Virus record (IMG/VR): IMGVR_UViG_3300045240_000066
Coordinates: 1 to 41,888 of that record
Origin: a virus
Direction: 5' to 3' (one strand)
Length of the DNA: 41,888 nucleotides
The notes under the pieces were generated by a model that was not told the origin of the DNA, ran no database searches, and saw only the letters and a list, made by a program, of their open reading frames with translations. The translations under genes and the position numbers were made by a program. The first letter of the stretch is position 1. Each line of letters opens with the position of its first letter. Positions 15,215-22,234 of the stretch are shown piece by piece.

Positions 15215-16453
15215 TTAGGCGAGACGGCTAAGTGCAAGGGTGAAAGCCGCACTCAACTCCTCGCTGTTCATCACCGGCGGCGCCGGGTCGTCAGAGGTAG
15301 TGAGGGTTGTCTCAGTCGTGACTTGAGCGATGCGCAGGTCATCAGGAATGGTGACCTTGCGGCGCTTCGCGGTGCGGTCGGCCTCGGCGAAGGTCGTCAG
15401 CTTCGCCGGCTGCCAGATCTCTTCAGGCGCGAACCCGAGCGCAGTCAGGCCGGGCGCCACGACATCGGGCGGCGCCCAGACCCGCGGCAGGCTCTTGAGT
15501 TTGAGGCGCCAGCCGGGGATGTCGCCGCCGGCCGCCAGATAGGCGTGCATCTGCTCTTCGATCGACTTCTTGATCAGCAGCGCGCTGTCGACCAGGGCCT
15601 TGGCGTAGGCGAGATAGGCCCCATAAGCCTCGCCATCCGTAGCGGTCGGCGGCTCGGCCGGCATGCCGAGCGCAGCCAGATCGAGCAGTGGCCCGGTCCA
15701 TAGCGGGCAGGCGACCTTGCAAGGCGCGAAGCGGCAGTGCTCGCCGCGGCGTCGGGGAGGATCGCGCTCCTGCGCCGCGGCGACGGCGCGGGTGAGATCG
15801 GCGCGGAACATCTTGATCTCGGCGCGCGTCACCAGCGTGTGGGTCAGCGGCTCGAGGCCGCGCGGCTGGATGATGGCGACAACGATACGACGAGTGCGGC
15901 CTGTGTAGTAACGGGTCGGCAGCGCCGAGAGATAATACATCAATTGCGGATTGACGATGTCGCCATCGTCGAAATGATAAGTCGCCTTGACGCCGACACC
16001 GGCGCCGAACTTCCAGTCGACCATGATGGTGAGATCATTCTCGAGCGAAGCGAGAATAAGATCGGCAGTGCCGTAGGCGCCGGGCACGCCGGGAAACTTG
16101 ACGAGCATCTCGACGCCGGTGACGTAGCAACACTCTGGACGCGGGTTATAGATACGCTCGAGCTCATCAAGCGCGTCGAGCGCCGGCTGTATCATTTCGT
16201 CGATGTGACGCTTGGTGATCTCACGGTCATACGCATGAATGCCGACAAGGCTATCGACATCGTACGGCATGCCAGCGGCGCGACGCTTCATCAGATGCGT
16301 CATCACATGATGCGCGAACGTGCCTTCCTCGGCGTATTCAGAAGTGGTCTGCACGCTGGCGCCCGGCAGCGCCATGGTGGCTTGCCAGGAGGCGGGACAT
16401 TCAATCAGCCGGCCGGCGGTCGAACCGCCCACGATCGAGGAATGCGCCGCCAT
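15215..16453 (-). CDS. DUF2800 nuclease, Cas4/RecB-like PD-(D/E)XK
   Basis: From the ATG at 16453 (GGAGG upstream) the protein has 412 residues; a TTG at 16486 would add 11. It matches the DUF2800 type of phage exonucleases: EGTFAHH (43-49), then the PD-(D/E)XK core E115, D131 (GTADLIL) and D146-W-K148, followed by NPQLMYYL (168-175). C19 together with C240, C245 and C249 recalls the one-plus-three cysteine Fe-S arrangement of Cas4 and AddB, although C-x4-C-x3-C spacing differs from the usual C-x2-C-x5-C. It probably processes DNA ends in replication or recombination with the polymerase and helicase of the same operon. Confidence 0.88.
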   Translation of the reverse strand: MAAHSSIVGGSTAGRLIECPASWQATMALPGASVQTTSEYAEEGTFAHHVMTHLMKRRAAGMPYDVDSLVGIHAYDREITKRHIDEMIQPALDALDELERIYNPRPECCYVTGVEMLVKFPGVPGAYGTADLILASLENDLTIMVDWKFGAGVGVKATYHFDDGDIVNPQLMYYLSALPTRYYTGRTRRIVVAIIQPRGLEPLTHTLVTRAEIKMFRADLTRAVAAAQERDPPRRRGEHCRFAPCKVACPLWTGPLLDLAALGMPAEPPTATDGEAYGAYLAYAKALVDSALLIKKSIEEQMHAYLAAGGDIPGWRLKLKSLPRVWAPPDVVAPGLTALGFAPEEIWQPAKLTTFAEADRTAKRRKVTIPDDLRIAQVTTETTLTTSDDPAPPVMNSEELSAAFTLALSRLA

Positions 16454-16503
16454 TGTTCCCAAGTCCTCCAGCTCAATCCAAACCAAGCAGAAGGCGGTAG
16501 CAC

Positions 16504-16788
16504 ATGGCTAAATCGACTGTCAAGGAATGTGAAATAGAAGCCGAATTGGTGGAGCGCGTCGAGGCGCTGGGCGGCGTCGCGCTGAAGGCGCGGGTGATCG
16601 GTCAGCGCGGGTTCTTCGATCGGCTGGTGCTGCTGCCGGGCGCGCGGGTGCTGTTCGTCGAAGTAAAACGCCCGAAAGGCGGACGTATGAGCGCGCACCA
16701 GCGGCAGTATGCGATGCGGGTGTCGACGCTAGGGCTAGCGGTTGCCGTTGTGAGGAACTCGGCGGATATTGACGCGCTGCTGAAATAG
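16504..16788 (+). CDS. VRR-NUC domain nuclease
   Basis: The 94-residue protein is a single VRR-NUC domain, a compact PD-(D/E)XK nuclease. The core is visible as RGFFDRLVLL (D39), FVEVK (E53, K55) and the helix AHQRQYAM (Q66). Stand-alone VRR-NUC proteins occur in phage replication modules beside DUF2800 and D5-type primases, and in several systems they act as structure-specific nucleases. The gene is divergent from the DUF2800 nuclease across a 50-base gap and is the first of the rightward replication block. A hairpin follows directly after its stop. Confidence 0.92.
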   Translation: MAKSTVKECEIEAELVERVEALGGVALKARVIGQRGFFDRLVLLPGARVLFVEVKRPKGGRMSAHQRQYAMRVSTLGLAVAVVRNSADIDALLK

Positions 16789-16792
16789 CGAA

Positions 16793-16823
16793 GAGCCGGT
16801 CAGGGTGCGGCCCCAACCGGCTC
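16793..16823 (+). terminator. Hairpin after VRR-NUC gene (terminator/attenuator candidate)
   Basis: GAGCCGGT (16793-16800) pairs perfectly with ACCGGCTC (16816-16823) around a 15-base GC-rich loop, 5 bases after the nuclease stop. There is no T-run. It lies just before two tiny reading frames that precede the primase, so it may be a weak terminator or mRNA processing site. Confidence 0.45.
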
Positions 16824-16859
16824 CGATAGCGTCCTGCGAAGGATCACGGCATCTGCGTC

Positions 16860-16936
16860 ATGACCAACCCACCACCCGAGAAGGCTAGATCACTATGACC
16901 AAACCCACCTCCCAAGAAGAGAAAGGCTAGATCACT
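16860..16936 (+). other. Duplicated translation-start region with two mini-ORFs
   Basis: Two short reading frames precede the primase and copy its start. The first runs 16860-16898 (MTNPPPEKARSL), the second 16895-16930 (MTKPTSQEEKG), and the primase itself begins MTNLPPKKST at 16937. The first stop overlaps the second ATG as ATGA, and aaggctagatcact precedes both the second and third ATGs. The spacing is 35 and 42 bases. The arrangement looks like tandem duplication of the initiation region. The mini-ORFs may act as upstream ORFs that couple or limit primase translation. Confidence 0.75.
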
Positions 16937-19447
16937 ATGACCAACCTACCTCCTAAGAAATCAACCGTCTACCGCAATTCCGGCGTCTGGCTGAAGCTCA
17001 AGCAGCTCGGCTACGACGTGATCCCACTGGCGCAGGGTAAGGCGTTCCCGTTCAAGGGCTGGCCGAAGACGCCGAACGACACCGCCGAGATCATGAAATG
17101 GAGTGGCCGCAGCGCCGCCATCCGCATGTCCGGGTCGGATGCGCTGGTGGTCGACCTTGATACCCAGGTGCCGGAGGCGCTCGCCGCCATCATCGCGATG
17201 ATGACGCAGCGCTGGCCGGAATTCATGGCCGGGTGTCTGCGTCGCCATAGCGGCGGCGTGAAGCTCGCCCTGATCGGGCGCTGCCTCGATCCGCCGCCGG
17301 GACCGATGGCGACGGCGCGTTACTACCCGAGCGGCCACATGGACGAGAAGGCGTTCGAGAACCGGGTCGAGATCTTCCACAAGCATGTCGGCACCCGCTA
17401 CGTGGCGGTGCATGGCATGCACTCGCCCGGGCGTGAATACGGCTACCACGGGACGAGCATTCTCGACGTGCCGCTGAGTGAGCTGCCGGTGTTCCCGGGC
17501 AAGGACATCGGCGCCCTGGCGGACGCCTGCGAGAAGATCATGGCCGGCCTCGGCTATGACAGCGACCTCGCCGGGGCGCTGCGCGGGATGAGCGAGGTCA
17601 CGGTCTATGACCTGACGCCCGAGCTGATGTTCCGGCTGAAGGAAGGCGATCGCGTCACCATCGCCGAGCTCGCCGACATGACCCGCCAGCACGGCAAGCA
17701 TGAGGGCTACGCCAGTATCTGGGACGCCGGCACCGACTGCCCTGACCGGATCAAGGCCAATTGGTCGGCGGAAGGCTTGTCGCTATGGGACAGCCACACC
17801 CAGATCCGACATCGCATGATCGGCGCCGAGCGGCCGAAGGAGGCGCCGGATCTGACGACGTTCGCCGGATTGATCGGCGGGATGGCCGGCGAACCTGACG
17901 GCGAACCTGCCGCGGACCTGCCGCGAACCTGCGGCGAACCTGCCGGGCCTGACCGCGAACCTGACCGCGAACCTGCCGCAATGCGGGCGCCGCCGATGCC
18001 TGCGTTCGGCGCGCCACTGGCGAGCAAGGTGCAGTGGCTGCTGGAGACGCGCGCCTATCACGAAACCAATGACAGCGTGGTCGAGCTCTATAGGGCGGAC
18101 GACGAGTGTCAATATCGCTGGGTCGCGTTCCAGCACGCCTACGCCTCCATGTATGAAATGCACGTCGGGCCGCGTGGCGGGCATCACATGACATACGCGA
18201 CGACGTGCTGGCAGACCGACCCGCGGCGGATCAATCTGGCGGGCGTGCGCATGCACCCGGCGCGGTCGTTCCCGCTCTACCGCGAGAACGGCGCGATTTA
18301 CAAGAACACCTACCAAGCGGTGCAGCATACCGGCGACGGTGACATAAACCCCTGGCTTGAGTTTATGTCACATCTGCTGCCGGATCCGATCGAGCGCGCC
18401 TACTTCCTGAATTGGCTGGCGCACAAGTATCAGCACCCGGAGATACCAGGGGTCGGACTGGTGATGGTGGCGGCTACGCTCGACGGGCGGCCGGTGTACG
18501 GCTGCGGGCGCGGCATGCTGTTCGATATCCTGGCGTACCTGTTCGGGCGCCACTACGTGAAACCCGTCGACTTCGACATCTTCATCGGCCGGTCGTCGCA
18601 GGGCATCTATACCGACTGGGCGGCGTATGCGCTGCTGGTCACGGTGAACGAGGCGCGCGACGCCGAGGCCGGGCGCTGGTCCGAGCGGCGCGCAGTCTAC
18701 GAGCGCATCAAGGAGGTGGTCGACCCGCGGGTGATGACGCGAACCTTCATCGCCAAGGGCCGGCAGGCATTCCAGGCCACGTCCTTCGCCTCCTACCTGA
18801 TTGCGTCCAACAACAACGACGCATTCCAGATGCCGGCCGACGATCGGCGGCTCGCGGTGCTGCGTAATGGGCTACGGCTCCCGGCCGAGCAGGCCGTCGC
18901 GCTGCGCGCCTGGATGGAGCAACCCGGCAACATTGCCGCGCTGGCGCGCTGGCTCGGCGCGCGCCACCTCGGCAGCTTCGACCCCTACCTGCCGCTGCAC
19001 ACCGCCGCCAAGACCGTGATGCAGGATATTGCGCGCAGCGACCTCGACGAGTGGTTCGAGGGGCTGCGCGGCAAGCTTGACTGCCGGTCCATGTTCACCG
19101 GCGACCAGATGCGGCAGGCGATCGAGCTGGAGGCCGGCCGCGAGGAAGTCGCCCAGTGGCGCCACGCTATCCAGCGGCTGATCCGGGCGCGCTGCATGCA
19201 GGTGCCGTCGACGGTGGCTAACCTGCGCACACCGCGCGACGCGACCGGGCGCCGCCACAAGATATTATGCTGGCGCGACTACAGCGGGCCGCCGGTTGGC
19301 AACACCCCGGCGGCGGTGGCGGCGGTCGAGCGCAGCGGCCGGGTGCTGTTCGAGGACAGCGACGAGCCGGCAGCGCCAGCGGCGAGGGCGGGGCTGCACA
19401 CAGTGGGTTCCGAGGAGGACACCGAGGCCGAGGGCGGCGCCGATTAG
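16937..19447 (+). CDS. Primase-polymerase/helicase fusion (AEP + DUF5906/D5-like)
   Basis: The 836-residue protein starts with an archaeo-eukaryotic primase (Prim-Pol) domain: WLKLKQLGYDVIPL, then DALVVDLDTQ giving the metal-binding D73-x-D75, then RRHSGGVKL with H104. A repetitive Glu/Pro/Asp/Arg linker (about 317-355) joins it to a D5/DUF5906-type helicase domain (ERAYFLNWLAHKYQHP, IGRSSQGIYTDW, VVTVNEA-like block, SYLIASNNNDAFQMPADDRR). The P-loop reads G522-CGRG-M527, so the usual GKS/T lysine is replaced by Arg. It is probably the replicative primase-helicase. Two mini-ORFs copying its N-terminus lie directly upstream. Confidence 0.92.
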   Translation: MTNLPPKKSTVYRNSGVWLKLKQLGYDVIPLAQGKAFPFKGWPKTPNDTAEIMKWSGRSAAIRMSGSDALVVDLDTQVPEALAAIIAMMTQRWPEFMAGCLRRHSGGVKLALIGRCLDPPPGPMATARYYPSGHMDEKAFENRVEIFHKHVGTRYVAVHGMHSPGREYGYHGTSILDVPLSELPVFPGKDIGALADACEKIMAGLGYDSDLAGALRGMSEVTVYDLTPELMFRLKEGDRVTIAELADMTRQHGKHEGYASIWDAGTDCPDRIKANWSAEGLSLWDSHTQIRHRMIGAERPKEAPDLTTFAGLIGGMAGEPDGEPAADLPRTCGEPAGPDREPDREPAAMRAPPMPAFGAPLASKVQWLLETRAYHETNDSVVELYRADDECQYRWVAFQHAYASMYEMHVGPRGGHHMTYATTCWQTDPRRINLAGVRMHPARSFPLYRENGAIYKNTYQAVQHTGDGDINPWLEFMSHLLPDPIERAYFLNWLAHKYQHPEIPGVGLVMVAATLDGRPVYGCGRGMLFDILAYLFGRHYVKPVDFDIFIGRSSQGIYTDWAAYALLVTVNEARDAEAGRWSERRAVYERIKEVVDPRVMTRTFIAKGRQAFQATSFASYLIASNNNDAFQMPADDRRLAVLRNGLRLPAEQAVALRAWMEQPGNIAALARWLGARHLGSFDPYLPLHTAAKTVMQDIARSDLDEWFEGLRGKLDCRSMFTGDQMRQAIELEAGREEVAQWRHAIQRLIRARCMQVPSTVANLRTPRDATGRRHKILCWRDYSGPPVGNTPAAVAAVERSGRVLFEDSDEPAAPAARAGLHTVGSEEDTEAEGGAD
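17889..17985. repeat. Degenerate gcgaacctg repeats in primase linker
   Basis: The 9-12 base units ggcgaacctgac, ggcgaacctgcc and cgcgaacctgac recur about seven times. They encode GEP/REP repeats in the linker between the primase and helicase domains. The repeat looks like slippage-expanded linker sequence and does not break the frame. Confidence 0.8.
18339..18371. other. 11-bp perfect inverted repeat inside primase gene
   Basis: GTGACATAAAC (18339-18349) and GTTTATGTCAC (18361-18371) are perfect inverted repeats around an 11-base loop. The sequence is AT-richer than its surroundings and encodes part of the INPWLEFMS segment of the helicase region. It may be a protein-binding site or RNA hairpin, or chance combined with coding constraint. 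Confidence 0.6.
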
Positions 19448-19539
19448 TGGGCACCGATGTACTGACGCGGGGCGCCGCTAGGTCGGTGCCCTGCAGTCGG
19501 TGGCCGGAAGATGACATCGTAAGATCAACAGCTTAGGTG

Positions 19540-19640
19540 GTAGGTGGTACTAATGGGTACTGATATATCATATAAGATTATATACTATACATATAGTATG
19601 TATATACCACTCTGTGTATGTGTATGTACGGCTATAGAGC
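19540..19640. other. AT-rich island with palindromes, candidate replication origin
   Basis: The gap 19448-19678 after the primase contains a stretch of about 100 bases far richer in A/T than the rest of the genome. It includes the perfect palindrome TGATATATCA (19561-19570), the hairpin ATACTATA-ca-TATAGTAT (19582-19599) and gtatatac/tgtatgtgtatgtac runs. The location beside the primase-helicase gene and the low duplex stability make this the best origin candidate; it could also be a strong promoter region. No protein-coding gene is supported there. Confidence 0.55.
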
Positions 19641-19678
19641 CGGCCGAATTTGTTGGTACCCTAGGCCCCCGGACCCAG

Positions 19679-19972
19679 ATGGCCTCTGCAGCCTCGCCCG
19701 CACACCCCGTCCGCGCCCTCAAGGCTGACCGCGCCGACGCGCCCGCCAGCTTCTACGCGGCGGGCCCGCCCGCCAGCTTCACGGAGCGGCTGGCGGCGGT
19801 GGACGCGATCCCCCTGCCCAACCCCCGCCCGGTCGCCGAGGACGCGCCAGCGGCCATCCCTGAGGGGCTGGAGCGCCATCGGCGCGGCACGCGCGGTTCG
19901 AGCCTGTGCGGCCGTCACGGCATGCACGTCGTGTGGTATGACAACGGCCGCCGGTGGCATTGCCGGCGTTGA
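19679..19972 (+). CDS. Small Ala/Pro-rich protein with Cys/His C-terminus
   Basis: The ATG at 19679 gives 97 residues. The frame is open upstream to 19544 but would read the AT-rich island as Tyr/Ile/Cys-rich sequence unlike anything else here, so the later start is preferred even though its Shine-Dalgarno is weak. The body is Ala/Pro-rich. The last 23 residues (SLCGRHGMHVVWYDNGRRWHCRR) contain paired Cys and His residues that could bind zinc. The family is unknown. The next gene starts 17 bases downstream. Confidence 0.55.
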   Translation: MASAASPAHPVRALKADRADAPASFYAAGPPASFTERLAAVDAIPLPNPRPVAEDAPAAIPEGLERHRRGTRGSSLCGRHGMHVVWYDNGRRWHCRR

Positions 19973-19989
19973 ACCAGGGAGTGGTCCCC

Positions 19990-20400
19990 ATGAGCATGCA
20001 TGACGGTAACGGCCGCGGGCCGATCGGGCTCGCCGCGATCGCGGCGGCGCAGCAGGCGCCGCAGGAGGATTTAAGCGAGCACCGCCGGCAGGCGGTCGAG
20101 CACGGCCTCGTGCAGTATCAGCGCCTCGCCCATGAGCGCGACGATATGGCCAGGGAGGTGTCGCGGCTGCGCCAGGAGCTCGCCGAGCTGCGGGTGATGG
20201 TCGACGCCCATGACGGGCTGCAGGCCGCGATGGAGAGCCGGGCGCAGTCCGCCGTGCTGGCGCGCGATCAGGCGATCGCCGACCGGGTGAAATGGGAAGG
20301 CCTGTTCACCATGATCAATGCGACGCTGCGGGCGTTCGAGGTGCCCGCAGCGCCGCTGATTGTGGAGGCGCGTCCTACTGCGGCGTCTGCTAGCGGATGA
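19990..20400 (+). CDS. Coiled-coil protein of unknown function
   Basis: From the ATG at 19990 (agggag at 8 bases) the product has 136 residues. Residues about 35-105 form a strongly predicted helical/coiled-coil segment (ERDDMAREVSRLRQELAELR) rich in Glu, Arg and Leu heptads. There is no enzyme motif. It ends the rightward replication block and overlaps the convergent zinc-ribbon gene by 11 bases. Similar short coiled-coil proteins are common in phage early regions; the role is unknown. Confidence 0.75.
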   Translation: MSMHDGNGRGPIGLAAIAAAQQAPQEDLSEHRRQAVEHGLVQYQRLAHERDDMAREVSRLRQELAELRVMVDAHDGLQAAMESRAQSAVLARDQAIADRVKWEGLFTMINATLRAFEVPAAPLIVEARPTAASASG

Positions 20401-20602
20401 CGGGCAGCGTGAACAGCAGCTCGTCGGCGCCGTAGACCTCGCGCGCGCCGCAGCTCTCGCACGTCCCCTTACGCATGTCGGGCTCGCAGTCGTGATGCTC
20501 GCAGCCACAGGCGTTGCAGAACCCGGGATTGTCGAGCGTCAGCATGCGGCGCTCGACGGCCTCGACGATCACATCATCGGTCAGCTTGGGATGTAGTTTC
20601 AT
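20390..20602 (-). CDS. Small zinc-ribbon protein
   Basis: This 70-residue protein carries CNACGCEHHDCEPD followed by GTCESCGAREVYGADELL. The CxxC...CxxC pairs (residues 29-32 and 48-51) suggest a zinc ribbon. The VYGA(D/E)ELL ending is typical of a small orphan family I know from rhizobial phages and genomes, with no assigned function. Its start overlaps the stop of the upstream gene. It is the last gene of the leftward accessory operon. Confidence 0.82.
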   Translation of the reverse strand: MKLHPKLTDDVIVEAVERRMLTLDNPGFCNACGCEHHDCEPDMRKGTCESCGAREVYGADELLFTLPVIR

Positions 20603-20802
20603 TTGAACGCCTCGCTCGTGCGGAGCATCCGCTCGTTCTCGCGGATCACCGCGCGCTCAAGTGCGGCGACCGTACGATAAGGGCCTCCGATCCTACGTTT
20701 CTGGTCACGCTTCTCGAACAACGTGAACGGTCCGTGACGCGGACCGCGCGTCGACAGGGCAAGGTGAGATGCATACGCTCGAACTCTCTGCTCACGTGTC
20801 AT
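20599..20802 (-). CDS. Small basic protein of unknown function
   Basis: The ATG at 20802 is chosen (gaggattgaac upstream) over the TTG at 20808, giving 67 residues. The protein is Arg-rich, begins MTREQRVRAYASHLALSTRG and is probably helical. No family is recognised. It overlaps the preceding gene by 3 bases and the following start by 4, as part of a tightly coupled leftward operon of small genes. Confidence 0.7.
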   Translation of the reverse strand: MTREQRVRAYASHLALSTRGPRHGPFTLFEKRDQKRRIGGPYRTVAALERAVIRENERMLRTSEAFK

Positions 20803-21004
20803 GTTCAATCCTCACGGCCCCTGCATCAGTCCAGCGATGGGTGGCCGGCTGTTTCACCTCGACGGTGCGCCAGCCGGTGACGAGCGTCCAGCGCATCATC
20901 AGATCGTGGACGTAGGCGTCGGCCTCCTTGCGGGTGGCGAAGGCGATGCCGTTGCCGGTCCATTTGCCGGAGCGGTCGGCAATGACTTCAGGCTTCCAAC
21001 TCAT
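20792..21004 (-). CDS. Small conserved phage protein (MSWKPEVIAD type)
   Basis: From the ATG at 21004, overlapping the preceding stop as ATGA, the protein has 70 residues. It begins MSWKPEVIADRSGKWTGNGI, followed by FATRKEADAYVHDLMMRWTLV. I recognise this pattern from many short alphaproteobacterial phage and prophage proteins of unknown function. The fold is probably a small alpha/beta domain. The longer frame to 21079 would read into the membrane protein gene. Confidence 0.78.
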   Translation of the reverse strand: MSWKPEVIADRSGKWTGNGIAFATRKEADAYVHDLMMRWTLVTGWRTVEVKQPATHRWTDAGAVRIEHDT

Positions 21005-21276
21005 TGGTGTTGCTCCGTGAAGGCCCAGCGCTGCGAGAACGGCATGATGAGCTGCTGCTGGTAGGTTGGTTGCGGCCACGGTCGCGGCGGCGACGGCGGC
21101 GTGAGCGCGCTCAGCAGCATGAAGGCCAGGAAGCCGAGCAGCGTGATGGCGGGCACTGGGTTATCGCGGGCGCTCTGGTACAGCCACACGATGGTTATCG
21201 GCACCACGCAGAAGATCGTGCCGAAGATGATCATGAAGCCGTAGGCGAAGAAGCTGTAGAGGATGAAATGATACAT
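21001..21276 (-). CDS. Small inner-membrane protein, two TM helices
   Basis: The 91-residue product has two hydrophobic segments, about residues 8-33 (FFAYGFMIIFGTIFCVVPIT) and 42-58 (AITLLGFLAFMLLSALT), joined by a charged SARDNP turn. A Pro/Gln-rich cytoplasmic or periplasmic tail follows. No family is recognised. It lies inside the leftward accessory operon, so an early membrane role such as superinfection exclusion is conceivable but unsupported beyond location. Confidence 0.75.
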   Translation of the reverse strand: MYHFILYSFFAYGFMIIFGTIFCVVPITIVWLYQSARDNPVPAITLLGFLAFMLLSALTPPSPPRPWPQPTYQQQLIMPFSQRWAFTEQHQ

Positions 21277-21278
21277 GG

Positions 21279-21569
21279 CTAATCCATCCTCGCGACTTCG
21301 AAGGCGCCATCCTTCTGCACGATCGCCACGAAGGCGAACGGGTAGAACACGACCATCTCGTCGCGCAGCCGCATGAAGGCGATTGGTGACAGCTGCGGAT
21401 CGCCAGGGAATTTAAGATCGCCGCTCTTAGGGTCGCGGGTGAAGCCCGCGACTGGCACCCAGCCGCCGCCGTGCTGGTAGTTGGCGTCGAGCTGCTCGCG
21501 CGCCGGCCGTGGGTCTTGCGGGTCGATGAAATACGGTAGCAGCCCGAGCTGCTCGGTGATCATGCTCAT
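21279..21569 (-). CDS. Small protein of unknown function
   Basis: The start at 21569 (MSMITEQLGLLPYFIDPQD) has gaggt at 6 bases, giving 96 residues; a second ATG lies two codons in. The protein contains a DPRPAREQLDANYQHGGGW stretch and a hydrophobic beta-rich C-terminus. The WxPxxGF...DP-x-L-x(F/Y)PGDP pattern recalls small phage hypothetical proteins, but no function is known to me. It is coupled to the zinc-ribbon gene upstream, whose stop lies one base from this start. Confidence 0.72.
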   Translation of the reverse strand: MSMITEQLGLLPYFIDPQDPRPAREQLDANYQHGGGWVPVAGFTRDPKSGDLKFPGDPQLSPIAFMRLRDEMVVFYPFAFVAIVQKDGAFEVARMD

Positions 21570-21570
21570 G

Positions 21571-21786
21571 TCAGACCTCGATGTCGGCGCCATCCCACTG
21601 GTGCTCGCAGCCCAGGCAGATGAACGCGGTGCCGTTAGAATTGCCGTCGATGTCGGCGCCAGAGCACTCCGGGCAGCGGGTGCCGGTGGCGCAGCGCGCC
21701 AGCATGTCGATGCGGGTGAGCTCCTCCTGATCGTTGTCGAGCAGTGCGCGCAGTGCGAGAGCGTCCCAGTTCGGTCGGTAGGTCAT
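21571..21786 (-). CDS. Small zinc-ribbon protein (CPEC/CLGC)
   Basis: From the ATG at 21786 the protein has 71 residues. A helical N-terminus (NWDALALRALLDNDQEELTR) leads to a zinc ribbon with CPEC and CLGC pairs around a beta hairpin (GADIDGNSNGTAFICLGC). This resembles TFIIS-type or transcription-factor ribbons, a common fold for small phage nucleic-acid-binding proteins. The actual target is unknown. It is one of three zinc-binding candidates in this leftward operon. Confidence 0.8.
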   Translation of the reverse strand: MTYRPNWDALALRALLDNDQEELTRIDMLARCATGTRCPECSGADIDGNSNGTAFICLGCEHQWDGADIEV

Positions 21787-21787
21787 G

Positions 21788-22234
21788 TCAGCCTCCCACA
21801 TGCTTGATGCATTCCGGGCCAAACCCCGAGGCGATGCTCTCGGGTACGGTCAGCCGGCGGCCGCAGCGTCCGCACATGCCCTCGTGGTAGACCTCGACGG
21901 TGTCGGGCAGGCTGTCGCGCCCGAGCTGCTCCCACAGCCAGTGGAAGGCGCGTGCGCACGGTGCGTCAGGGCTGATGTCTCCAGCCCTGGGGTGCTTGCG
22001 CCCGAGCCAGAGGCGCTCGGCGTTGGCGATGCGGCCGAGATACTTGTAGTTGCGGGTGTTGTCGGGGCCGAACAGGACGTTAACGAAGTGCGAGTTGCCG
22101 TCATCCGAGACGTTCACCTTGAACGTGAAGCGGGTGCCGGTCTTGCGGCTGACGATGGTGGCGATGGCGGCGCCGCCGAGCAGGAAGGCGCGAGCCTCCC
22201 CGGCGGTGGCGAAGGGTTTGCGCTCGTCGGTCAT
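21788..22234 (-). CDS. DUF6011 zinc-finger protein
   Basis: The 148-residue protein ends with CGRCGRRLTVPESIASGFGPEC, the hallmark CxxCGRxLxxPxSixxGxGPxC of DUF6011, a probable treble-clef zinc finger. The N-terminal 80 residues form an alpha/beta region (GTRFTFKVNVSDDGNSHFVN, FGPDNTRNYKYLGRI) that often accompanies it. DUF6011 is widespread in phages and of unknown function. The start overlaps the stop of the first gene of the operon as ATGA. Confidence 0.88.
   Translation of the reverse strand: MTDERKPFATAGEARAFLLGGAAIATIVSRKTGTRFTFKVNVSDDGNSHFVNVLFGPDNTRNYKYLGRIANAERLWLGRKHPRAGDISPDAPCARAFHWLWEQLGRDSLPDTVEVYHEGMCGRCGRRLTVPESIASGFGPECIKHVGG

Noticed and set aside
19544-19678. N-terminal extension of the 19679 gene through the AT-rich island
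   Set aside because: The extension reads as Tyr/Ile/Cys-rich sequence from AT repeats and lacks a Shine-Dalgarno.
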